In this document: one piece after another, positions 47,861 to 57,193 of the stretch
Position numbering within the stretch: position 1 is the first letter of the stretch
Layout of the letters: each line of letters opens with the position of its first letter
Assembly (NCBI GenBank): GCA_973895155.1
Contig: OZ316897.1
Location: forward strand, 7,688,001 to 7,752,000
Source of the DNA: Marsupella aquatica
Taxonomy: Eukaryota; Marchantiophyta
Reading direction: 5' to 3'
DNA length: 64,000 nt
Notes under the pieces: model-generated
What the model was told of the DNA's origin: nothing
What the model saw: the letters and a program-made list of their open reading frames with translations, nothing else
The model's database searches: none
Program-made: the position numbers and the translations under genes

Positions 47861-50800
47861 AGCCGGGGGTATGCCCTGTGCACGTCATCTAGGAGAGCAG
47901 ATGATGTGTGGATTCTTGATTGTGCTTGCTCTTTTCATATTTGTTACATTCGTGAGTTTTTCAGTTCTTACTCTGTTTCAAACGGTTCAGTTCTGATGGG
48001 AAATGATCACTCCTGTCAAATTGAGGGAATTGGGTCTGTGAAGATTCAAATGTTTGATGGCGCTGTGCGCACAGTATCCGGAGTCAGGTATGTACCTGGC
48101 ATGCGTAAGAATCTGATTTCACTCGGTGTGTTGGATTCAAATGGTCATCAATGGAGCGTTATTGATGGTGAACTTCAAGTCAGGTCGGGAGAGACAGTGA
48201 TTTTGAAGGGGAGTAGACAAAAGAATTTGTATGTGTTACAGGGCAATACTGTATGTGGAGAGGCCAATGTAACCAAGTCTCACGAGGAGATGACTCAACT
48301 GTGGCATTCACGGCTAGGCCACATGAGTGAGAAGGGTTTGGCTATCTTACGGAAGAATGGACTCATTTCTGATTTGCAATCTTGTAAATTAGAGTTTTGT
48401 GAGCATTGCATTCTTGGAAAGCAGCATCGTCGTGCTTTTGGTGTTGGAACTCATCGTTCCAAAGCGGTTCTTGAGTACATACATAGTGACGTGTGGGGTC
48501 CATCCCCGACTCCCTCACACTCTGGAAAGTTGTACTATGTATCATTTATTGATGATTACTCAAGATTTGTGTGGATTTATTTCATGACGCATAAGTCTGA
48601 TGTCTTGTCCATTTTTAAGAAGTGGAAGGCCCAGGTGGAGAATCAGACTGGAAACATGATCAAGTGTTTGGATACAAGGGTGAAGAGTCTGAGGTCAGAC
48701 AACGGCGGGGAGTACACTTCAATGGAATTTGAAGAGTACTGTTCAGAACAGGGGATAACTCGCCATCTCACCACAGTTTATACTCCGCAGCAGAATGGTG
48801 TCGCTGAGAGGCTCAATCGGACACTGTTGGAGCGGTCACGGAGTATGTTGAGCCAATCAGGTTTACCACAAGAATTTTGGGCAGAAGCTGTCAATACCGC
48901 AGCTTATTTGGTAAATCTTTCTCCTTCTAGTGCTATCAATTTCAAAACGCCGTTTGAGATGCGCTATAAGCGGCAAGCAGACTATCATGGCTTGGTAGTT
49001 TTTGGAAGTGATGCATATGCTCTCACACCAAAGCAGAATAGGACCAAGTTGGATCCTACCTCCAGGAAATGTGTTTTTCTTGGGTACCAGAGTGGTGTGA
49101 AAGCCTATAGGCTATGGGATCCTATTGCCTGTAAGCTCGTTGTTAGTAGGGATGTTTCCTTCAATGAATCCAGATTATTGAAGGAGGGGGAGAATACTCA
49201 GGTCTCCCGTACTGACAAAGGAAAATCTCCTATCCCGGATCTCGTTGAGGGGGAGATTGGTTATGAGGTGCATGACCGAAGAGAAGGAGTTGCTCCAATT
49301 ATGGAGCTGGTTCCTGTGCCAGAGGAACCAGAGGAGTTTGTTGATGCTGGTGAGCAGCAAGTGGATGCTGTTGAGCTTCAAATTGTACCAGCACACGCAG
49401 ATCAACCGGAGTCATCGGCTAGAAGAACATCTGGTCGCACTGTACGCGCTTCACCAAGGTATGGACAGTGGGTTGATTCATCTCAACTGCAAGAGGATGA
49501 TTTTACAGCTGATGATGAGGGTGATGCGTTAATTTTGGAAGAAGGAGAACCTTCTTCATTTCATGAGGCAAGTGCTTCAAAGGAGAAGCAGAAGTGGACT
49601 GCAGCAATGCAAACGGAGATGCAGTCACTAAAGGACAACAAAACTTGGGAGCTTGTTAAGCTGCCTAAGGGTCAGCAAGTGGTGGACAGCAAGTGGATTT
49701 ACAAGCTGAAGGATAATTCCATAGGAGGTGGATCGAAGGTCTACAAGGCTAGATTGGTAGCAAAGGGATTCACACAAGAGAAAGGTGTGGATTACAATGA
49801 GGTCTTCTCACCAGTTGCTAAGTACTCTACAATACGACTATTGTGTGTACTTGTTGTAATGTTTGGTCTGCTCCTAGATCAGATGGATGTTGTCACAGCT
49901 TTCCTCTATGGCACATTGGAAGAGGTGATCTTCATGAGACAACCGCTAGGTTTTGTGAAGAGAGGACAGGAGGAATTGGTTTGCAGATTGCTGAAATCCT
50001 TGTATGGGTTGAAGCAGTCACCAAGACAGTGGAACAAGCGGTTTGACGATTGGATTCGGTCACAAGGTTTTCACAGAAGTGTATTTGACCCTTGTGTGTA
50101 TTTAAAACCGGTGAAGAATGTTGTCTTTGGGTTCATTGTTTTAGTACTTTATGTGGATGACATGCTAATTGCAGCCAAGGATAGGTCTGAGATTGTTAAG
50201 CTCAAGGCACTGCTTAGTGCAGAGTTTAAGATGAAGGACTTAGGGCCAGCTAAGAGGATTTTGGGTATGGAGATCACTAGGGACTTGGAGGCTGGCAAGC
50301 TATGGTTGACGCAGAGCAGTTATGCGAGGAAGGTAATTGCAAGGTTCAACATGGAGAATAGCAAGCCAGTAAGTACCCCGTTGGCTCCACACTTCAAGTT
50401 ATCATCAGCGTTCTGTCCTACGGATGACACAGAGAAGGGGTTGATGTCAAAGGTTCCATATGACAAGGCAGTGGGGAGTCTCATGTATTTGATGACTTGC
50501 ACTAGACCTGATCTTGCCATGGCTATGGGCAAGGTGAGCAGGTACATGTCGAATCCAGGGAAGGTACACTGGGAAGCAGTGAAGTGGATTATCAGGTACT
50601 TGAAGGGTACCGTGGATCATGGTCTTTTATTTGATGCGAATGCAAAGAATGCTAGATCATTGATTGGCTATGTAGATTCTGACTATGGACAAGATTTGGA
50701 CCGAAGGAGATCAACAACAGGATACGTGTTCACACTTGGCGGTGGATGCATAAGTTGGAGATCTACTTTGCAGAAGTGTATTGCTCAGTCTACTACAGAA

Positions 50801-51133
50801 GCGGAGTATGTTGCAGCTGCGGAAGCAGCAAAGGAAGCGATTTGGTTGGATAGACTTATCACTGAAATGGGATTGCCACAGGGGAATGTGAAGCTCCATT
50901 GTGATAGTCAAAGTGCGCTCCACCTTGCTGTGAACCAGGTGATGGACAGCAGAGTGAAGCACATTGACGTCAGGTACCATTTTATCAGGCAGGCTGTGTC
51001 TGATAATTTGTTTGAGCTAGTCAAGATTGATGGTAAACTCAACCCGGCTGACGCATTTACCAAAGTGATTCCTTTGGAGAGTTTCTCTAGACACCGTGAC
51101 GTATTGCAGGTTTTGCAATTGCATCACAAGTAG
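47861..51133 (+). CDS. pol: Copia-2 Pol: protease, integrase, RT, RNase H
   Basis: The frame is open from just after the gag TGA to 51133; the first ATG lies at 47906 or later, inside the protease reading, so a separate start is unlikely. Domains in order: protease WILDCACSFHIC (usual D-S/T-G/A is D-C-A); GAG-pre-integrase HHCC (LWHSRLGHMSEKG ... CEHCILGKQH); integrase with Asp in IHSDVWGPSP, Asp in RSDNGGEYTS and Glu in QNGVAERLNR. RT follows with DYNEVFSPVAKYSTIRLLC, LYGLKQSPRQWNKRFDD and LYVDDMLIAAKD, then RNase H (VDSDYGQDLDRRRSTTGY, STTEAEYVAAAEA, SRVKHIDVRYHFI). All integrase and RT catalytic residues are present. About seven extra residues precede the second integrase Asp compared with copia-1. 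Confidence 0.95.
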   Translation, partial: SRGYALCTSSRRADDVWILDCACSFHICYIREFFSSYSVSNGSVLMGNDHSCQIEGIGSVKIQMFDGAVRTVSGVRYVPGMRKNLISLGVLDSNGHQWSVIDGELQVRSGETVILKGSRQKNLYVLQGNTVCGEANVTKSHEEMTQLWHSRLGHMSEKGLAILRKNGLISDLQSCKLEFCEHCILGKQHRRAFGVGTHRSKAVLEYIHSDVWGPSPTPSHSGKLYYVSFIDDYSRFVWIYFMTHKSDVLSIFKKWKAQVENQTGNMIKCLDTRVKSLRSDNGGEYTSMEFEEYCSEQGITRHLTTVYTPQQNGVAERLNRTLLERSRSMLSQSGLPQEFWAEAVNTAAYLVNLSPSSAINFKTPFEMRYKRQADYHGLVVFGSDAYALTPKQNRTKLDPTSRKCVFLGYQSGVKAYRLWDPIACKLVVSRDVSFNESRLLKEGENTQVSRTDKGKSPIPDLVEGEIGYEVHDRREGVAPIMELVPVPEEPEEFVDAGEQQVDAVELQIVPAHADQPESSARRTSGRTVRASPRYGQWVDSSQLQEDDFTADDEGDALILEEGEPSSFHEASASKEKQKWTAAMQTEMQSLKDNKTWELVKLPKGQQVVDSKWIYKLKDNSIGGGSKVYKARLVAKGFTQEKGVDYNEVFSPVAKYSTIRLLCVLVVMFGLLLDQMDVVTAFLYGTLEEVIFMRQPLGFVKRGQEELVCRLLKSLYGLKQSPRQWNKRFDDWIRSQGFHRSVFDPCVYLKPVKNVVFGFIVLVLYVDDMLIAAKDRSEIVKLKALLSAEFKMKDLGPAKRILGMEITRDLEAGKLWLTQSSYARKVIARFNMENSKPVSTPLAPHFKLSSAFCPTDDTEKGLMSKVPYDKAVGSLMYLMTCTRPDLAMAMGKVSRYMSNPGKVHWEAVKWIIRYLKGTVDHGLLFDANAKNARSLIGYVDSDYGQDLDRRRSTTGYVFTLGGGCISWRSTLQKCIAQSTTEAEYVAAAEAAKEAIWLDRLITEMGLPQGNVKLHCDSQSALHLAVNQVMDSRVKHIDVRYHFIRQAVSDNLFELVKIDGKLNPADAFTKVIPLESFSRHRDVLQVLQLHHK

Positions 51134-51313
51134 AGTTTTCTTAAACATTCATTGTAATTACTGATATATGCTCTTCCTCATTCCTATGTATTAGGCTACG
51201 GCTTAGTTCTGGTTTGCTCTAGTTAGAGAGGGAAACCGGTTTGGTTTCTGTCCAGAACTTCCCGCTGAGGGATCATATACATTGGCAGTATTACTCTCCC
51301 CTAGACCAGAGTC

Positions 51314-51323
51314 AAGGGGAAGA
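51314..51323 (+). promoter_or_regulatory. Copia-2 polypurine tract
   Basis: AAGGGGAAGA ends one base before the 3' LTR and is the expected plus-strand primer. Confidence 0.88.
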
Positions 51324-51324
51324 T

Positions 51325-51799
51325 TGTTGGGTATTTACTCTTACATCTAGGTTAGGTATGACGTGGTTGGTACAACAACGTGGGTTGGTACAACTACGTG
51401 GTTAGGTACAACTACGTGATTAGGTACAACTATGTGGTTAGGTACAACTACGTGATTAGGTACAACTATGTGGTTAGGTACAACTACGTGATTAGGTACA
51501 ACTATGTGGTTAGGTACAACTATGTGGTTAGGTACAACTAAGTTGCACACTATATCATAAGAGGCATGTGTGCTTGGAGAGGTAGAACCAAGGCTCATTG
51601 TTATGGAGCCACTTGAGAGATAGGGAGAGCTTACACTGTGGAGACTCGGTATAGCCGACGGGCTTAGAGTTCAGTAAAGCTCTCTTGTGTGTTCCCGTGG
51701 ATGTAGCCTCAAGGAGGTGAACCACGTATCTCTTGTGTCGACTATTGTGCGTTGGATGGTTCATGGGCTTGCCGTTGCGATCGTCGTCTATGCTCAACA
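51325..51799 (+). repeat. Copia-2 3' LTR
   Basis: Matches the 5' LTR base for base on reading except one A/G difference near its start. Its tandem array lies at 51363-51542. Confidence 0.95.
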
Positions 51800-51804
51800 G
51801 GGGG

Positions 51805-53360
51805 TAACTACCTGGCTTTGCGTGGGCAGGCTCATTGGGTCTTGACACCTGCAGCCTGGTGAATAGTGCAATCATATGCCACGCTTAGTGTTTCCATAAC
51901 TTGCACTGTACCTTGCTTGTCATACAATGATTGGAACACAATTCATATAATGGAAACGCGAAGTCTGATATTCTGTGAGGTAATGGAATATTTGGCAATC
52001 ATGCAAGCTTATCGTGTGCCTAGGATTTAATCCAAGTTCATGAATAGTCGTGATAGTGGCATACAAGCCGACATGGAGGTCAAACTGGGAAGCCAAGAGG
52101 CATACAAGCGGAACAAAATTTCATTCAAACAGGGCAATAGTGAAAAAATTTGAAGTAAGGTGAATGAGCTGGAGACACATGTGTGGATATTTTGAAAAAG
52201 CCAAAGTTTGGTCATACATAGTCTGGCTAGTAGTCCAGCTACTTTGCCAAGCAGCGTGTTTACAAAAGCAACAATATATATTGTTGCCATCTGGTTCACA
52301 TATAGTTCCAAAATGTATTGTTGCTACAAGTATGCCAGTTGCACTACACTTATTGAATAACTATCGGCGTGCACTGAGGCATCCAATGACAAATTCAAAA
52401 CTTCTGCTAAGTGTCTCACAAGGGAACCGGTGCCGCCCTGCTTGCTAGCCTTGTCCACATCATCCCCCTGTACCACCTTTGACGTTTTTCCTGTGCTTGA
52501 CTTGGCTGTGCTGTATGAAGATGACTGGGATTGTATGATTGGTGAGTGCATCTGCTCTGCAGGTGGTGTTTCCCTGATTGCTGGGGGTGCGGGTGAAGAG
52601 TAAACACTTGCAGAAAAGGCTAGCACCACATTCAACGCGGTTGTCGGGGAGTAATAGGACGTATAGGGTGCGGTGAATGGGGCCCTCGCAATCCCTGGCG
52701 CCTTGCGGGCCGCCCAGGGGTTTGGGTTTGTGTCCATAAGCGAGACTGTGGCAACGTGTTGTTTGATGCAACAATGTCCAGCTCGTGGACAGATACAATT
52801 CCTTGATTGATTTGAAAGACCACATTGCACAGCGGAGCATGCTTCAAAGAATCATGGATGGCCTGGAACTGATCAACTGGGTCCATAGAGACTAATGCAC
52901 TGGCAGAGAGGCCCACTAACTCTCTCGCGGCATCCCAAACGGCAGCTCGTAGGACAGGCTTCCCATAATGTGGATGCAAAGTACCATCCGTAAACAACCC
53001 CTCAAACCAAAAGAATTCAGTGTATGTTCCATTCTGTATGGCATCATGCTCGCATGCTTGTCTCTGGGACCTTTGATTGAAATTTTACACATATCTTGCT
53101 GAATGACCGCTGTACAGTCCCAATAGACAAATTTCTTCGGGAAAGGATTGGAGGCGATGAAATTTATAGCCACTACACTACAGGGTCCCCCAAAACCCAT
53201 TTCCTCTTCCATGACAGCACTTTGTACATCGAAGAGGGTTGTGGTCAACATTTGTCTTACCGTCTACAAATGTTGTGCTTCTGCAACTCGAACGTTCGGG
53301 ACAGACGACAAAGTAGACTCTCTGCAACAACAAGAAAATAATTGTGTAAGCAAAAGACAA
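51805..53360 (-). pseudogene. MULE-B second gene, 5' exons (unknown function)
   Basis: From the right terminal repeat inward: a short piece after an acceptor TTGTTGTTGCAG (~53327), then 53251-53060 (MGFGGPCSVVAINFIASNPF, KKFVYWDCTAVIQQDM). Then, one frame over, comes TEFFWFEGLFTDGTLHPHYG and VWDAARELVGLSASALVSMD (to ~52740). A Ser/Thr/Pro-rich tract follows (52700-52324, TGKTSKVVQGDDVDKASKQG). Frame changes show damage or unrecognised introns. It is the same transcription unit as 43864-45399, split by copia-2. Function unknown. Confidence 0.5.
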
Positions 53361-53605
53361 CAGCCATTCACCTTTAACTTCAATGAACGCAATACCTAAA
53401 CATTAACAAAAGTTCTACTAAGAAAAGGATCCAGAGGACACACTCTCCGCATGGGCCCGTGGTCTGTCGGCGTCAAACGTAAGAAGTGTTCAGTGTGCAG
53501 GGTAGGTCGTGAGAACTGCATTAGGCGGGAAGAATGTGCGACAACATTCTCATGGTATTGAGAAGCAAATCAGTTCATGTGCACAGGCCCACACACATAC
53601 TTCCG

Positions 53606-53979
53606 TCTTTAGGTGTATCTTACGGGAGAGAGAGAGTATTCCGGGGTACTGATGATGACCCGAGAGGGGAAATTTAGGAGCCGGCCGGGCGGCTTACGGG
53701 AGAGAGAGAATGCATTCTGGGGTACCGATGATGATCCGAGAGGGGAAATGTAGGAGCCGGGCAGGCGGCAATGGTCTCGGGACCAATCGCGCGGAGTTAG
53801 GGGCTGGGCAATAGAGGCAGCCCGGTGCTGCTCTCAAGGACAGGGTCGGCGGTCCGCAAGGGACAGTCTGCCCGAATAGGGGCGCAACTGCTCAAAGGGC
53901 TAATTACAGGTAATTACAGGGGTTACCCTACCGGGCAATGTCGATGCATTAATGTGCATCGATATTGCCAATCGCTCTG
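53606..53979 (-). repeat. MULE-B right terminal inverted repeat with internal ~73-bp duplication
   Basis: It pairs with the left repeat but is longer. A block starting CTTACGGGAGAGAGAGA and ending GAGCCGG(C/G)CGGGCGG-like sequence occurs twice in tandem (about 53619-53692 and 53693-53769), whereas the left end has one copy. Confidence 0.85.
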
Positions 53980-54100
53980 TGTACATGCTCAACTTTCCAT
54001 TAGTTTGGAAGGCAGCAATAAAGGCAGTGTTGGCACAAGAAGACATAGCAGAGAAGAAGTGATTTGAGGAGGAAATGCAGGAAAACGAGGCTAGCTAGAG
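53980..54100 (+). pseudogene. Possible coding remnant at the right edge of MULE-B
   Basis: The plus strand reads AAIKAVLAQEDIAEKK, TGA, FEEEMQENEAS then TAG. This is a helical, acidic composition that could continue the acidic remnant left of MULE-B (31890-32112). Family not recognised. Confidence 0.3.
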
Positions 54101-55836
54101 GTGAAAGTGAACATGAGGAGAGAGAGAGTTGGAAGAGAACGACATAGATGATTTGGATGGAGGGATTGGTGAGATATGGACACGAGAGAGAGTTGGAATT
54201 CTGTAATTTTGAAGTTCAGTATGGAGTGAATTTGTATCTGTAGTTTTGGTTTACTAGGTTCATGATTCTCCCAATTTGAACTTGGTTCATGGTTCAAATC
54301 GTCCCGGTTTGAACTTGGTTCATAGTTTGAACTGGAAGAGTTATGTTTGGGCTTCCATTTTAGCGCGTAAACAATGTGGTAATTACCGGGCCTGGAAACA
54401 TGGCTGGTCGCTGCATCAGAAGAGACTCGCCACTTATTAGGGCTTTGGGCAGTCACTTTACTGGGCACCGGTGGGAGTGCTCATATGGGGTACTGGGTGA
54501 ATAACACTACATGCCAACTCATGGGAAGGGGTGGCATACAAACGATACATACCCCCAAGGTCTAGGTATTAATTCTATTGATAATATGGCATCTTGGACT
54601 TGTTTGAATCATCTAAGAGCCAACTTGCATTTGGGAGGTCTGAGTCCAAACAGACCTAATATGTGTTGTAGCTCCTGTTAAGTTGCTATGTCTAGTGCTA
54701 AGGAGTGAGTTTTGGGATGGTTGATCACACAACTCAATTTTTTTAATGTAAAAGCCTTTTGGGGCTCGTGTTAAGTCCACAAAAGCAAACATAGCAGTTG
54801 AACAATTTGCTATGATATACTCACACTCATCCAATTCCTCTTTAAACATTAACAATAATTGGGTCAGGTCCATTTACACGGTCTTGGGACCAAAAGGGTG
54901 GTGAGTAGTGCATTTAATAGTGTATGACAGAATGAGAAGAGACCAAGAGTTCATTCCAATATACTACCTCCAGAGGTGGTGTAAACTTTGGCCAAACTTA
55001 CTTGTCAACAAATGCATTTTAGGGGACCCACTCCAGTCCACGTGGGATTGGGATAAGTCCAGTACATGGGACCTCTTAGCTGCATGTAAAGCCAAATTGA
55101 ACTGGTTGCCAGATATTGATATGGATGGCTGAGATGAAATCTGAAAAAAATTCTTGGAAATAACTACTTAATTGTTTGCCTCATTCTTGTAAAGGCCCTA
55201 AGTCATTTAAACTTTCAGGGTCTTGTCAATTAGTGGCACGTGGTTTTCACTAAGTAGATTTCTCCCCATCCCTCAGCCTCTCATTTGTTTCTCAACTAAA
55301 ATATATTGCTATTACTATTAGAATTTAAAAGTCATCTACGCAATCTTGCGCCAAGGCAGAGCTAGACAATAAAACACACACAAAGGATTCAAAAACCAAT
55401 TACACTTGGATCTTTGGAGATCTTTGTGCAAGAAACAAGCCAGTCGTGAATGAGTTTGTTATTTGAGGATGTTGTCTCTATGTATATTGGAGAGAATGGG
55501 GTTTAGGGTTTATATCACTCCACACCCCTGGGCCCAACTACACCTATGCCAAAGTCTACACAATATTTTAAATGTATCAGTTTTGACTTTAGAGCCAATA
55601 AGAATGCACTGCACTAGAGGGGTTGCCCCTAGAGTTTAACAGGGAGTGTAAGAAGGGGAGGGGGTGCCCCTAGCTAGAGTTTAATAGGGAGTGTGAGAGG
55701 AACTCATATTTCTTACACTCATATTTGTACACTCCTCATTCCTTGGGGAGGGGGGGTGCCCCTAAAGTTTAACAGGGAATGTGAGAGAAATAATATTTCC
55801 TACACTCATATTCGTACACTCATATTTGTACACTCC
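54101..55836. other. No confident gene; short repeats at the right end
   Basis: Open frames are short and unrecognised. At 55620-55830 a GGGGTGCCCCTAGAGTTTAA block recurs three times and ACACTCATATTTGTACACTC recurs with variants, giving a degenerate repeat next to the Ptta-like fragment. Confidence 0.5.
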
Positions 55837-57190
55837 GTTTGAGATCAGGCCGTGGAGGGACCCCAGGCCGTGGGGGGACACCAGGCCGTGGAGGGACACC
55901 TAGTAGCGCTTCAGGGAGTACCAAGGCAGGAGACAACAACAAATTTGGTAAAGTAGAAGTGAATTCTGATGGTTGGATAACTCCCACATGTGATGGTAAG
56001 AACCGTTGGCATTCTGACCTAAGAGGAGAAGTATTGCGTTGGTTAGATTTGAGCATTACAGAGTTTAGGAGTCAGAACAAAGCTGATTGGGCTGCTATCT
56101 GCAAGGACATTCTTGAACGGTGGGACTATGTTGGTAATGATGGTAAGGGCCCAGTTGAAGATTACATATCAGATTATGCAATGAGGATTTTGAAACAAGA
56201 GAGGCATAGGTTGAAAAGGATGTGGATAGACAATGGTTCTAACAGGAGAATGCCACCACCCCCATCATTGGAACTGGATCAATGGACACGGTTAATCAAA
56301 AGGTTCATGTCGGAGGCTGGACAGAGCAAGAGTGAACTGATGTCAAATGCTCGAGGCAAAGTGAAACACCTTTCACAGGCTGGGAGAGGAAGTTATGCTC
56401 CAGTGAAAGAACAATTGGTAAGGCAGTGACATGCCTGATAGTAAGCCTCAAACTTATCATCTTGCTACCATTATTACATTTTCATTGACAATCAACACTT
56501 GGTTTCATTCATATGTATGTTGATGTGGACTGCAGAAGAAATTGACAGGTGAAGAACCATCAGCATAAGAAGTGAGAGAGGAGTTCATGAAACAAAGGAG
56601 TGAGGTGACAAGTGTGACTTCCAAATAGGTGATTATGTTGTAATTCTGTATGTTCTGTGACTATTTGGCCTTGAGTATCAGAAAGAAATGTAGTAGGAAG
56701 TAAGCAACCAGTTCTTGGAGACAATTATCTGAGATATGTAAGTTGTGTTATGACAAGGAACTGTTACAACTCTCACAGAGATGTGTGAACGGTTGAAGTC
56801 ATTAGAGTGTGAACTCCCTCGAGTGGAAACAAAATTGGCTGATCATTTGGATATTGTGGAGGCATCTGTAGCGAACCTTCTGGCATCAGTGGAATCTAAT
56901 TTCAAGCTTGTGATTGAAAAATTGGGTGGTTCCCAACCAAACAATGAGGGCAACATTGTACAAAGTGTGCCCTTGTTAACAAAAAAGGGAATTGGCAAAT
57001 CTGACATGGGTATGGAAATGACACCGGCCCATTGTTCATTTTGTCCTATGTTCAAATGTTAGAAGTAAGTTTTCATGAATTGAGTGAATGGTTTGAATGC
57101 AGGAAGAGTGGAGGCAGAGAAGGACCCTGTAATCAGTAAGCAGAAGGGCAAGAAGGTTGCTGAAACAAGTAACCTGCTATGATCCAGTAT
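55837..57190 (+). pseudogene. Transposase_24/Ptta-like gene fragment (CACTA accessory type)
   Basis: Exon 1 (to 56417, donor TTG|GTAAGG) has a GRGGTP triple repeat, then RWHSDLRGEVLRWLDLSI, DLERWDY-like text and DQWTRLIKRFMSEAGQSKSE plus RGKVKHLSQAGRGSYAPVKE. These resemble the transposase_24 family found with En/Spm elements. Exon 2 (acceptor CTGCAG|AAG near 56536) reads KKLTGEEPSA, TAA, EVREEFMKQRSEVTSVTSK. A later exon (about 56780-57060) is a coiled-coil-like CERLKSLECELPRVETKLAD. No TNP2 or CACTA ends are visible nearby. The 5' start is copied at 58459. Confidence 0.6.
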
Positions 57191-57193
57191 GAA

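Larger units (their letters stand above)
45405..51799 (+). mobile_element. Copia-2: young, nearly intact Ty1/copia LTR retrotransposon
   Basis: Two 475-bp LTRs (45405-45879, 51325-51799) of form TGTTG...CAACA are flanked by the 5-bp duplication GGGGG (45400-45404, 51800-51804). I find one difference between the LTRs, G at 45424 versus A at 51344. Primer site, gag, pol and polypurine tract are all present. The only interruption of the whole coding frame is one TGA between gag and protease. Insertion into the MULE-B second gene is therefore recent and the element may still be competent. Confidence 0.96.
32134..53979. mobile_element. MULE-B: large Mutator-like element with two nested copia insertions
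   Basis: Long terminal inverted repeats at 32134-32435 and 53606-53979 enclose a plus-strand MULE transposase and a convergent minus-strand second gene, the arrangement known from maize MuDR (mudrA and mudrB). Two copia elements with their own target duplications interrupt it. Without them the MULE would be about 8.7 kb. Flanking 9-mers TGAACATTC (32126-32134) and TGTACATGC (53980-53988) agree at 7 of 9 positions, near the 9-bp duplication typical of MULEs, but the exact ends are uncertain by a few bases. Confidence 0.85.
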
